This document shows, one piece after another, positions 23,111 through 34,700 of a stretch of 64,000 nucleotides of DNA (position 1 is its first letter; each line of letters opens with the position of its first letter). Both the position numbers and the translations under genes were made by a program. Origin of the DNA: Corbicula japonica (Eukaryota; Mollusca; Bivalvia; Venerida; Cyrenidae); the NCBI GenBank assembly GCA_038501625.1, contig JAZAYU010000354.1, positions 434,001 through 498,000 of the forward strand, given 5' to 3'. The notes below the pieces were generated by a model, which worked only from the letters and a program-made list of their open reading frames with translations, searched no databases and was not told the DNA's origin.

Positions 23111-25122
23111 CAAGAGGGCCATGATGGCCCTATATCGCTCACCTGAGTACAAAAGTACTCTCAGCTTGTGGTTTCAGACAAGAAGATTTTTAAAGTTTTT
23201 CCTATACAAGTCTATATAAAATGAAGTGACCCCTGGGGCAGGGCCAATTTTGACCCCTGGGAAATAATTTGAACAATCTTTGTAGAGTTCTACTAGAGGA
23301 TGCTAAATGCCAAATATCTAAGCTCTAGGCCTTGTGGTTTCAGACAAGAAGATTTTTAAAGTTTTTCCTATATAAGTCTATGTAAAAAGAAGTGACCCCT
23401 GGGGCGGGGCAAATTTTGACCCCAGGGAAATAATTTGAACAAACTTTGTAGAGTTCCACTAGAGGATGCTAAATGCCAAATATCTCAGCTCTAGGCCTTG
23501 TGGTTTCAGACAAGAAGATTTTTAAAGTTTTTCCTATATAAGTCTAAGTCAAATGAAGTGACCCCTGGGGCAGGGCCAATTTTGACCCCAGGGAAATAAT
23601 TTGAACAATCTTTGTAGAGTTCCACTAGAGGGTGCTAAATGCCAAATATCTAAGCTCTAGGCCTTGTGGTTTCAGAGAAGAAGATTTTTAAAGTTTTTCT
23701 TATATAAGTCTATGCAAAATGAAGTGACCCCTGGGGCAGGGCCAATTTTGACCCCAGGGAAATAATTTGAACAAACTTTGTAGAGTACCACTAGAGGATG
23801 CTAAATGCCAAATATCTCAGCTCTAGGCCTTGTGGTTTCAGAGAAGAAGATTTTTAAAGTTTTTCCTATATAAGTCTATGCAAAATGAAGTGACCCCTGG
23901 GGCGGGGCCAATTTTGACCCCAGGGAAATAATTTGAACAATCTTTGTAGAGTTCCACTAGAGGGTGCTAAATGCCAAATATCTAAGCTCTAGGCCTTGTG
24001 GTTTCAGACAAGAAGACTTTTAAAGTTTTTCTTAATATAGAAGTCTATGCAAAATGAAGTGACCCCTGGGGCGGGGCAAATTTTGACCCCAGGGAAATAA
24101 TTTGAACAAACTTTGTAGAGTTCCACTAGAGGATGCTAAATGCCAAATATCTCAGCTCTAGGCCTTGTGGTTTCAGACAAGAAGATTTTTAAAGTTTTTC
24201 CTATATAAGTCTATGTCAAATGAAGTGACCCCTGGGGCAGGGCCAATTTTGACCCCAGGGAAATAATTTGAACAATCTTTGTAGAGTTCCACTAGAGGGT
24301 GCTAAATGCCAAATATCTAAACTCTAGGCCTTGTGGTTTCAGACAAGAAGATTTTTAAAGTTTTTCTTATATAAGTCTATGCAAAATGAAGTGACCCCTG
24401 GGGCGGGGCCAATTTTGACCCCAGGGAAATAATTTGAACAAACTTTGTAGAGTTCCACTAGAGGATGCTAAATGCCAAATATCTAAGCTCTAGGCCTTGT
24501 GGTTTCAGACAAGAAGACTTTTAAAGTTTTTCTTAATATAGAAGTCTATGCAAAATGAAGTGACCCCTGGGGCGGGGCCAATTTTGACCCCATGGAAATA
24601 ATTTGAACAAACTTTGTAGAGATCCACTAGAGGATGCTAAATGCCAAATATCTAAGCTCTGGGCCTTGTGGTTTCAGAGAAGAAGATTTTTAAAGTTTTT
24701 CCTATATAAGTCTATGTAAAATGAAGTGACCCCTGGGGCGGGGCCAATTTTGACCCCAGGGCTATAATTTGAACAATCTTGGTAGAGGACCACTAGGTGA
24801 TGCTACACAACAAATATCAAAGTTCTAGGCCTTGCGGTTTCAGAGAAGAAGATTTTTAAAAATTTTATGTTCAAAATCTATTTTTATCCTCTGTGACCTA
24901 GATAGGCAATGGACCGGAACCATTTGAACAATTTTGGTAAAGCTTCATGCAAGTAACATTCCTGCCAAGTTTCAGCAAGATTGGCCCAGGAGTTCAGGAG
25001 AAGAAGTCGTTTGAAGAAAAAGTTGACGACGCACGGACGCACGCACGCACGCACGGACGACGGACGACGGACATCAGGCGATCACAAAAGCTCACCATGA
25101 ACACTTCGTGCTCAGGTGAGCT
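23111..25122 (-). mobile_element. Helitron-like element H1, copy c (inverted)
   Basis: On the minus strand it starts AGCTCACCTGAGC (25122) with a GAGCAC/GTGCTC-type hairpin. It passes through a GTCCGTCGTCC/GTGCGTGCG microsatellite (~25030-25075), then about ten tandem units of ~167 bp ('CTTGTCTGAAACCACAAGGC', 'GGGGTCACTTCATTTT'). It ends CAGGTGAGCGATATAGGGCCATCATGGCCCTCTTG at 23111. The units match those of the copy at 43300-44680 closely but not those of copy a, although the termini are the same. Confidence 0.85.
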
Positions 25123-25129
25123 AAAAAAA

Positions 25130-25300
25130 CAACAGAGAAACAATAGTCACACTCGGAATACACAGCCACCAGCATGGTCATAAAGCAGGGAGAAAGGGTG
25201 TGTTCATATAATAAAACATCACAAACAATGAACAAAAAGAGAACCCGAGAGGTTACCACTTTGGAACGGTCAGTGGTAAAACAATCAATCGACAATGTTG
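25130..25300 (+). repeat. Interspersed repeat family A, copy
   Basis: Contains the CACACTCGGAATACACAGCC, 'CACAAACAATGAACAAAAAG' and 'TTGGAACGGTCAGTGG' blocks of family A. It lies directly beside the 5' end of H1 copy c, which may have landed at its edge. Confidence 0.65.
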
Positions 25301-25377
25301 CATGAAAAAGTACAAATATCACACGCGTATTAAACCTATCGAATTTAGGATTACAACTTTTCATTTATAATGAAATT

Positions 25378-25506
25378 ATTTGCTTTTCTTATTACCTAAA
25401 TATTTGGTATCAAAATTGAGAGTAGATCACAGATATTTTAACTATAGAATTCAAATGATCTAAACTCAATTTTGATACCAGATGTTTAGGCATTAAGAAA
25501 AGCATT
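25378..25506. repeat. Palindromic MITE-like element
   Basis: The arms are diverged inverted copies ~60 bp long: left 'TGCTTTTCTTATTACC' through 'TGGTATCAAAATTGAG', right 'CTCAATTTTGATACCA' through 'GCATTAAGAAAAGCA'. It ends ~90 bp before the conserved-looking region upstream of STRAP. Confidence 0.75.
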
Positions 25507-25597
25507 AAATTAAAAATCGGCGAAATTTAAGTGCATACATTCTTCTTGGAATGGAGTATATATAATAATTTACAAATGATTTTGTTTCTTCTGACTT

Positions 25598-25682
25598 TTT
25601 TCCGGATTCGGTACGGCTACCGGAACGTAATTTTCACGCTGAACAGTTCTCACATTCTAAAATTATTAAGTCATTTTCAAAC
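25598..25682 (+). promoter_or_regulatory. Candidate STRAP promoter/5' UTR
   Basis: The 85 bp before the STRAP start codon are less AT-rich than their surroundings. They contain two inverted ETS-type motifs, TTCCGG (25600-25605) and CCGGAA (25620-25625), as is common in TATA-less housekeeping promoters. No TATA box. The transcription start is not determined. Confidence 0.4.
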
Positions 25683-25797
25683 ATGTCAAGTTTAATTCAA
25701 AAGCCTTTGACATGTAGTGGACATACACGACCAGTCGTATTCTTAACATACAGTGACATAACACCTTTTGGATATTTCCTTATAAGTGCAAGCAAGG
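25683..25797 (+). CDS. STRAP: STRAP exon 1
   Basis: Begins at ATG 25683 ('[20 protein letters not shown]') and ends AAG G|GTAACA. The split Asp codon (G|AT) continues in exon 2. Found by its match to the start of vertebrate STRAP, 8 kb upstream of the next exon. It encodes the first blade strand of the propeller. Confidence 0.9.
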
Positions 25798-28700
25798 GTA
25801 ACATATGTTGAAATTTCATACTATCCCTGTATTCGTCTAAAACAATTTCGGATATCGCTCGATTTACAACTTTATTAAAAGTTTAGATTCGTTACCAGAG
25901 CTGCCAGAAATAATTGGTGATTATTTAATTGGGTTTAGAGTTGGAACAGCACAGTAGTACCTTTGCTAGTTATTGATCTTCCTACCCAGTATTCCATTCC
26001 ATAGATTCACTAAAACTGACCGTGCCTACTGCACAGTAAATGGATCAATTTTTTAAAAAATCATGTAAGTGACATGATTTTATTGAAAGAAGTGTCTTTC
26101 ATTAATAATTTTCACTTTATATGTTACCTAACAACATTTTGCAGATGCACTTTCTGCCTTTTGAAGTTGGCATCGCTACAAATGTTGTGGGAGCACTTCA
26201 AAGTGTCGAAAATGGCCCATTTTTGCATGTAAGATGTTAGCATCTAAAAATTGCCATGTTTTCATCAATCTGTAATTTTATTCTACTATTATATAGTGAG
26301 TTTTCTTTTGTTGTTCCTTTTAGGCAATTTAGTTGCGGTTATTTTTATGTATCAATCTGTAATTTTATTCTACTATTATATAGTGAGTTTTCTTTTGTTG
26401 TTCCTTTTAGGCAATTTAGTTGCGGTTATTTTTATGTATAATACATAGTTCTATGACGGCTAGTTCACTCACAATTTAAGAAACACTAACGACAGTGCCA
26501 TGTAAGATGGCTTCACCAAAAAAATGTCCTTGAACTTTATGGCCTTCAAAATATCATTAAAAGTAATATATAAAGCTTGATTTCCTGCTACATACATTTC
26601 ATTATGTTCACTTAATGGGAAAATAACTAGATTTTTATAGGTCAGAGCATAGAATTTTGCTATCAACAATTTCAGTATGTTGAATCGGTTTGTCCCTAAA
26701 AAATGGTAACGTCCGTCCCCCCTCAATATCTTTTTAAAAAATGATCAAAGTAATTAAAAAATACCCACTTCTCAAGCTCTCAGATGGCAGATGATTAGAC
26801 ATGTTCCCTGCTGATGCAATTATGCAACATGGTCATAAAACACAAGGCCCATTGCCTTATTAGCATAATCACAAGAACTTGACAGTGATTGGCTGAAAAA
26901 TTAACTGGGAGTGTTTAAAGCTATTTTTTCATGCCAAACAATAAATCATAATCCATAAAAGGATATAATTATGTAAATTAGTTAAGTTGATATTATTTAT
27001 TAATACTGAAAATCAGCTGTTGCTAACAGTAACAAAGAAGATGGTTGAATGTATAAGTTGTCTTTAACAGCTCAGTTAATTACAATATGGAGGCAATAAG
27101 AGAAAAGGCTAGAGAGAAAAAAATACCTGAAAATTCCGACTCCCCCCTCAAAGACAATGAAAACTTTCCCACTCTCCCCAAAGAAAATGATTTTGTTGCA
27201 ATAAGATTCAAAACCAAAGACTCAACTAAGTGTTTCTTTGCAAAGTGCTGTGAAATTGATGGCAACGAAATTTATGTTGAGTTTCTGGAAAAATGTGGAA
27301 AATATTATCAGTATCCTGATACAAGTGATGAATCATGGCAGTTACTAACAGATGTGGTTTGCTGTTTGCTACAGCCTGGAATGGTGTATACAGGTTTTAG
27401 GCTTAAATGTCATTTCGAACTAAGTATTAGTCAGTTAGATGTGCTGAAAGGATATAAACTTATGTGATGATGTTAATTTTAACAGGCTGCCGCGTTAGTT
27501 TCAATGGATTTAAAGTTGTGTGTGTGTGTTACAAGCCTTATAATTACTACAAATAGTAATTAAACTGATCTCCAATGATAGTAAATGATCTCTATTTAAT
27601 AGCATGATGAACTGAGGGAATATATAGTTACATAATATGAAAGAGTGAAGCCAGTATCTTCAATACTGTTACATGTAACGTCCGTTCCCCTAAGCACCTA
27701 TATTCTTTGATCATATAGTGTTAACATGTGCTTTATAAATTAATAAAAACTATTGTTGTTTATTAATCTTTGTACTTTTTTCATGGTTTTTAATGTGCTT
27801 TTTCAAAAAATAAAACAGTTTTCAATGGCCCAATTAAAAAAATAAAATAAAAAATGTTGACAGATTTCAGAAAAATTTAATATTTTCCTTTTTTTTTGTG
27901 AAAAAAGTATTTTCTGTAAGGTTCTTGATACTTATTCTGGTAAAGATATGTCTAGACATGCAAAAAATCCCCAAAAAGTTTATGAGGTATAATACATGGC
28001 TTCAAAACAGCTGGTTTTCTGTGCACTAGTAACGTCCGTCCCCAAGCACACCTCATTGGATTGCAAGGCTCAGATAGAAAAAAATTGGAAAAAAGTTATC
28101 CTCTCCTGTACTTTTTCTGAAAATTGAATGTTCAAGGTTTAAAAATATATCAAAATCAATAGAATATCTACAACTTTATTTTTTGGTCCACATGCTAACA
28201 CAATTGATCCATTTACTGTGCAGTAGGCCACCGGTCGACGGACGTTTCGCCCCCAAGACAGTTCCTCCCTAGTCAGTTCGCCCTTAGTCATTTCGCACCC
28301 AATGTGGGAGTGAACTGTCCACAGAGTTTTTATAAGCAAAGCATATATATTCCACCAAATTTGTGCCGCATTCTTATTTTACATATAATTAGCTTTTGTT
28401 TGAGTCTCAACGAAAGATACAAGATACAAGAAACTTTATTTAAAGTCGGTTTGATATACAATAAGGAACATTAGCATAGAAGCTATTATCCGACTAAAAC
28501 AAAGTACCCCTAACTATCAACGATAACAGCTGAAAAAGAAGGACATTGTCAAGCATTATTAGACTTACAGTTAAAAAGTAATCTAAGCTATAGCATATAA
28601 TAAAACACTCATAAGAGTAGTAAGCAATGAATAAGAGCACATTAGGGTTAAGACAAATAATTTACTAGAAAATAAAATACGAATAAAAGGTTGTAGTATT

Positions 28701-31700
28701 GGCATTTAAACAAACGTGATATATGGCTGGCAGCACATCTTAAAACCACTATTAGTAAAATATATATATACATATATAGCACCATAAGCACATAATCACG
28801 CATAAGAAAAAAGTATCACAAAGAGAGCATACAATATTTAAGAAACAAAATGACAATACAGTACAAAGAACAAAAGCTTACACAAAGGTACATTCTATGA
28901 CAAATATTTACACAAAAGCATAAGACATGTTGTAGCAGCATAAAACTTTCTTGATTTCGCACATAAAAAGTGGCTTGAGCATGCAAAAAAGAAGCTAAAA
29001 CAACAAATAGACATTTAGGTACACATTGAACACTTACATGTTGGGCCAGTCCAGGTCTGAACCAGCCTGCGAAACTCCTTATAGTTTTCAACTTGTCTTA
29101 GTTCATTGGGCAGCCTGTTCCATACCTGGGCGGCCTCGAACCTGAACGATTTCTTACCGTAAGTAGTAGTTTTTACAGATGGTACCTCAACACTATTTAC
29201 ATACCTGAAAGAGTAATTGTTTGTTTTGAAATTTACAAGATCATGCAAATATGGGGGTGATACTTTGTACAGACTTTTGAAAGCTTCTAAAGCAATATCA
29301 CGAGTTCTGCTTAGGTGTAAAGTAGGCATATTGGCTCTGGTCAAAAGGTCAGCATAAGATGAATTGAAGTCATTGAAAGTGAATCGAAGAGCCCTGTGTT
29401 GTAGTTTCTCGAGACTTTCAGTGTTAGATTTAGAGCAAAAGTGCCAGACTAAAGGGCAGTAGTTAAAATTTGATTTGATAAAAGACTTATAAATTAAGAT
29501 TTTGTTATTTGGGTCTAAAAATTTACTCAGACGTAAGAGAATGTTCAGTTGCATTGCTGCTTTTTTACAGACTTTTGATAGTTGCTCATTAAAATTTAAC
29601 ATGAAGTCAAGGTCGATTCCTAAAAGTTTAACAGTTTCATTACAAGTAATATCAACATTTCCAACTTTAAAAACAGGTGTTAAGTCATGTGTTTGTTTGC
29701 CAACAGCTATGGCTTGAAACTTGTCTGGGTTAGCCTGCATATGGTTAAAATTGAACCAGTCTATAAGAGAGTTACTTTCAGATTCCAGGACAGATTTAAG
29801 TGTATTGGGGTCCTTATGAGAGAAAGATAAAGTGTTGTCATCAGCATAATTGTATAATTTTGATTTTTCTACAAAGTAAAATATGTCATTTATAAATATG
29901 TTAAAAATCATTGGCCCTAGAATTGATCCTTGAGGGACACCCTTTAAAATCTCAAGCCATGTACTGCATGCATCCCCTATTTTAACCATCTGCTTCCTGT
30001 TAGATAAGTAGTTATGAATAAGTTCAGTGGCAGCGTCAGACAGCCCGTAGGCACGCAGCTTGAGGACCAGAAGCTTGTGCGGGATACAATCGAACGCCTT
30101 AGACAGGTCCATAAGTATGGCAGCAACATGATCACCTCTGTCTAGTGCAATCTTCCAGTTCTCAACCACGCGAAGCAGGGCCGTCTGACAGCTATAGCCA
30201 GGTCTGAAAGCAGATAGCAGGTGGTTAAAAACACCATCAAAGTACACACTTAATTGGTCATTTAAAACTCTTTCATACAATTTGGACATGGTAGGAAGAA
30301 TACTTACTGGCCTATAATTTTTAGTTGTAAATGGGTCATCTTTTTTGAATATAGGGCTAACTTGAGCCATTTTTAATTTCGAGGGAAAAGGTCAGCTTAT
30401 TCTTATTTTACATAAAATTAGCTTTTGTTTGAGTCTCAACAAGAGGTCAGCTTTTAAACTTAGACCAATTCAAATGTTTGAACCAATAAAAATGCACTTG
30501 ATTTTCAATATTTCAGAAGTAGAGCGGACACCCTTATATTCATAATGATGCAATAATAATTTAATTAGAAACTTGAGATCTATTTGCAATAGATATTTTT
30601 CGTGCATGGCTGTAATTGTAATTAATAATTGTTTACAAAAGAACAGAGTGGAATAAAATACATTTAAGATAAGTATCAATTTGTAAAAAAGTGAATGGAA
30701 AGAATCAAAGTGATAAGCGATAAATTAAGTGACATGGGAAATGGTTTATGAAGATTCTTTGAATATTTCAGTAGTAGAGCAGGTGTTTTTATAATAATAA
30801 TGCTGCAGAAATAATTTAATTAGAAACATTAGAACTATTTGCAAAAAGTTACTTCACGTTCATGAAATTAATTGTAATTAATAATTGTATTAAAAAAACA
30901 GAACAAAATAAAATACATATATGTCGAAGTATAGATTTGCAAATAAAATTAAATGCGGATATTGAAATTTACAGATGTTACCTATTCGCGGACGAGCTGA
31001 TACTTGATTATTTTATTTGAATTGTCTAACTGACATGGACATGAATATACAGAACAACAACACTGTCATGTTACATAACACTTTAATTTAACTCCATGTA
31101 AAATTTCATTAGCCACTATATTATGTTATTTATTTATTGGTGAGGACTGTTAATAACGTGGTAATCAATGGTTCCCAGAACCTTTTGTAATGTTATGGCA
31201 AATAAAATATGGTTAAACAAAAAGAAAAATTATTTAAAGTAACAGAGATAACACCAAAACACGTACACCCAGATGAATTAATGAAATTTTAGATGCAATA
31301 AAATAAAAATCTTGAGTTTTGACAGTTAATTTCAAATTACTAGCATGTGCTTATTAATCAACGGGAAGTTTGTATGTTGGTGGCATCTGACTCGGACTAC
31401 CGCTGTGACATTTCCGAGTTTTTGAGCACATACTGATTTCCAGATGTGATCTGCACCGAACTAAGGGGTATATAAGAAAAGAATCAACGGCACTGTTTCA
31501 TTATAGCTACATGTAATTCGATTAAAGTTTTCACAAATTGTTTTAATTTATAAAGAAAACTTTTAAACTCTTGCCATGGTGTTTTATCCGTGTATAAAAT
31601 GCCATAAGCATGTGAGACAATGCCAGCATGCGATATCGTGTAACAACTGTGGAAAATGGCAGCATCGCACATGTCAGACAGGTTAGTAATTTTTTTTTTC

Positions 31701-34700
31701 ATATTAAAATATTGGTTATGAATTGTTTTTTACTTTAAAATTCTGTTTTTTATTTACTGTTGTTTTCAATAATAAATAAAGTATGACTTTGTTTCAGGAA
31801 TCTCTTTAAAGACTTATACAGAGGCAGTCCACCGTAATCAGGATTTGGAATTAATCTGCCGGCCATGTGCAGAAAAAAATCCGAATATCGATCAAGATGC
31901 TGGAAACATTGTAGTATGAAATCTTAATTTTACTTTCGATAATAAGTTAAAATCTAACTGTGATTATATCATAATTTTCTTTTTTGAAAGATACGTGTAG
32001 CACTAGTCGGCACGAGTATATTAGTGTGTATGTTAGATGATTAGTTACGTCATTATTAACATTAAAACACATTAAAATAAACCAACATATTTAGCTTTTT
32101 ATATTGATAATACACTATTATGCACTTGATAGAAATGCGTGTTCGGTGATTTTCAAAATTCTCTTTTATCTATTTTTTCATAGGATGCAGATGCTACTCA
32201 AAACTCATCACTGTCATCTTCATCCATCAGAAATGAAAGTGTATTCGGGGACGCGAAAGGTGACCTGTCTACAAACATATTAATGAAAGAATTGAAAACT
32301 TGTGGGAAAAGTATTCGCGCCAGGAACTCACAACATCACAATTACTTCGGTTTTGTGCAAGAATTTATGGGCCGTCTTATGACAATACGGTGGACCATCG
32401 GGAGAACCAGGAGAACGAAGATATAGTTACACGGCTATAAAGTATATTCATGCAAATATTGCATTCAGAGCATAAAAGGTGGTTTTACTAGTGTAACAAA
32501 GAAATATATTGTACTCGTGAACTCTGGAAAAAAAACGTTCTCTATTTCTGATATTCGTGTTTCAATTTTTATGTTATTTTGACAATGTTGTAAATATATG
32601 TTATTGAATGTTGTGGTTATAAGATATACTAGAAATCAAATGTTGCGTTGTTTTGAAAATGTCATGCATACAGATAACAGCGATAGCAACGGTTGATTAC
32701 CAATACTCGTGCTGACCAAGCTTATTATTTGGCATAATTGCTGACATTTAATATATCAGCCTTTAATTTGTTTAAATAAAAATGAAAATATATCTTTAAA
32801 AATTGTTATTTTCATATTTGTCGTGTTCAGTGGCTTTCAAAGTTCCCTTTTCATCTATTATAAGTAAATAGGGTGCGAAGTGACCAGGGGCGAACTGTCT
32901 AGGGAGGAAGTGACTTTGGGGCGAAATGACTAGGGTGAGGAAGTGACTTGGGCGCGAAACGTCCCGGAATCAAACTGACCTAAGATCAGAAACTGACAGA
33001 AATGCAACAACTATTGAAACTTTCCAATTTTCTTTTATATAACTTAGTATACATATGTTTGATAAGAGAATTGTGAGCATCTACATTTTAAGTTGGAAGA
33101 TGATTGAACTTCTGTTCGTTTTAACACTCTATAAAAAAACGCATTTTTACTCATGTGAGATCAGTGTAGATCCAGATCAGCCGGCACATTCGTGCCATCT
33201 GATCAGGATCTGCACTGGTCGCATTTTGATAAGAAATAACTTAACAAATCAAAAAGCGAACAGTGCAGATCCTGATCAGACAGACGGCACGGATGTGCCG
33301 GCTTATCTTGATCTACACTGTTCACCCATGCAATAAAGGTGTTTCTATGGAGGAAAGTGTTAACACTAGTCCCACTCTCAACCAAGGTGAATTACTTGTT
33401 CAAAATACTGTATAAGCTTAGTCAAAATTTCCATTTCGTTATTTATTCCTGAATTTCTGGGTGAAGTATTATAAAAGTGTCAATCTTTTGCATATTTTTA
33501 CATTAAATCAGTTAAACAGCATATTTTCATAATAAAAGTCCATCATTAGTTCATAGTTTTGTTATTATTTATAGTAAATATTTTCACTTAATGAAAACTT
33601 TAATGTTAATGACCCCTTGCTGAAACATATTCAGATTTGCTTGCAGTATTTTTTTTTAATTGCAATACTTAGCAGAGAGTAAGCACATCTGAGGTCATCA
33701 TCATTAAAATACAATGTTTGAGACATAAAAACGCCATATTATCATAAACATGTTGTACATGTGTTTTTTAGATGGAAAACCTATGTTACGTCAGGGGGAC
33801 ACTGGTGATTGGATAGGAACATTTGATGGCCACAAGGGAGCAGTGTGGGGAGCCACGCTAACTAGAGATGCTTCAAAGGCTGCTACTGGAGCAGCTGACT
33901 TCACAGCGTAAGATATACACTGAAATACATTTTATAAGAATATTTAACCCTTTACTCCATATATATGCATTTTAACGCATCTGCGACAAGTGTAGATCCA
34001 GATCAGCTGGCATATTTTTAGTGTGTGCTTTTCATTTCATTAAGTTATATCTGACAATTAGCGAACAGTGAAGATCCTGATCAGTTGGCTGATCTAGATC
34101 TACAATGTTCACCCTTGCTATAAAAGAGTATATTAGAGGAAAAGGTTAAAAAGTTTTACCACTGATGTTGAATTCAGTTCATACAGTGATTTGACTCTCA
34201 GAATACAGGTGCTACTGTTGTGGTTATTTTTTATTTTCCAATTTTTTTGTTAGTGCAAGTATATGATGTAATATTAATAATAAAATGAGATGACTTCATT
34301 GAAAGTTGTACACTGTAATTTTCATTTTAAAAAATGTTCTTTATCCTAAATGTTATGATGTTAAATGATAACAACTGAGCTTTTGTTTTACATTAAATAA
34401 AGGTAGCTACATGTTACACACCTAGGCTTTATACAGAATCATTATTTATACACTATGACATTGTGCACAAATAGACTTTCCATTTTGGCATTGGGTGTTG
34501 TGTATGAAAAAATGAAAATATGAACATTTCAGTAAAGTATGGGATGCAGTGAGTGGTGAAGAATTGCACACATTTCAACATAAACACATTGTGAAGTGCG
34601 TTGACTTCTCTAGAGACGGACGGTATCTGCTCACCGGCAGCAACGAGAAGATGCTCAGAATATTTGATCTTGAAAAAGTCGATAGTGGTACGTTAACCAT

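Larger units (their letters stand above)
26024..28228. mobile_element. DNA-transposon-like element with perfect 27-bp TIRs (E1)
   Basis: The sequence at 26024-26050 (starts GCCTACTGCACAGTAAAT) is repeated exactly, inverted, at 28202-28228. The 2.2 kb between holds one plausible gene (27087-27467) and three scattered copies of AACGTCCGTCCCC or a close variant (~26708, 27678, 28029). No clear target duplication was found. The perfect TIRs imply a young insertion into STRAP intron 1. Superfamily unknown. Confidence 0.65.
28240..32964. mobile_element. Long-TIR DNA element (MULE-like, E2) in STRAP intron 1
   Basis: The left end 28240-28318 reads GGACGTTTCGCCCCCAAGAC and the right end 32869-32964 is its imperfect complement. 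Both TIRs are themselves made of quasi-repeats of a ~19-bp motif, GGGCGAAnTGACnAGGG. The element carries a PHD-finger gene (31576-32426) and received a LINE insertion (28412-30398). PHD-like fingers of this look accompany MULE-type transposases in bivalve genomes, but no transposase is present here. The 9-bp target duplication expected for Mutator elements is not evident. It sits only 11 bp from E1. Confidence 0.6.

Noticed and set aside
23111..25122. Regular ~167-bp repeats that could be mistaken for a CRISPR array or satellite
   Set aside because: There are no unique spacers; whole units are similar and lie inside an element with defined ends. The genome is eukaryotic.
28225..32980. A 9-bp target duplication for element E2
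   Set aside because: CCGGTCGAC on the left and CGGAATCAA on the right do not match well enough to claim one.
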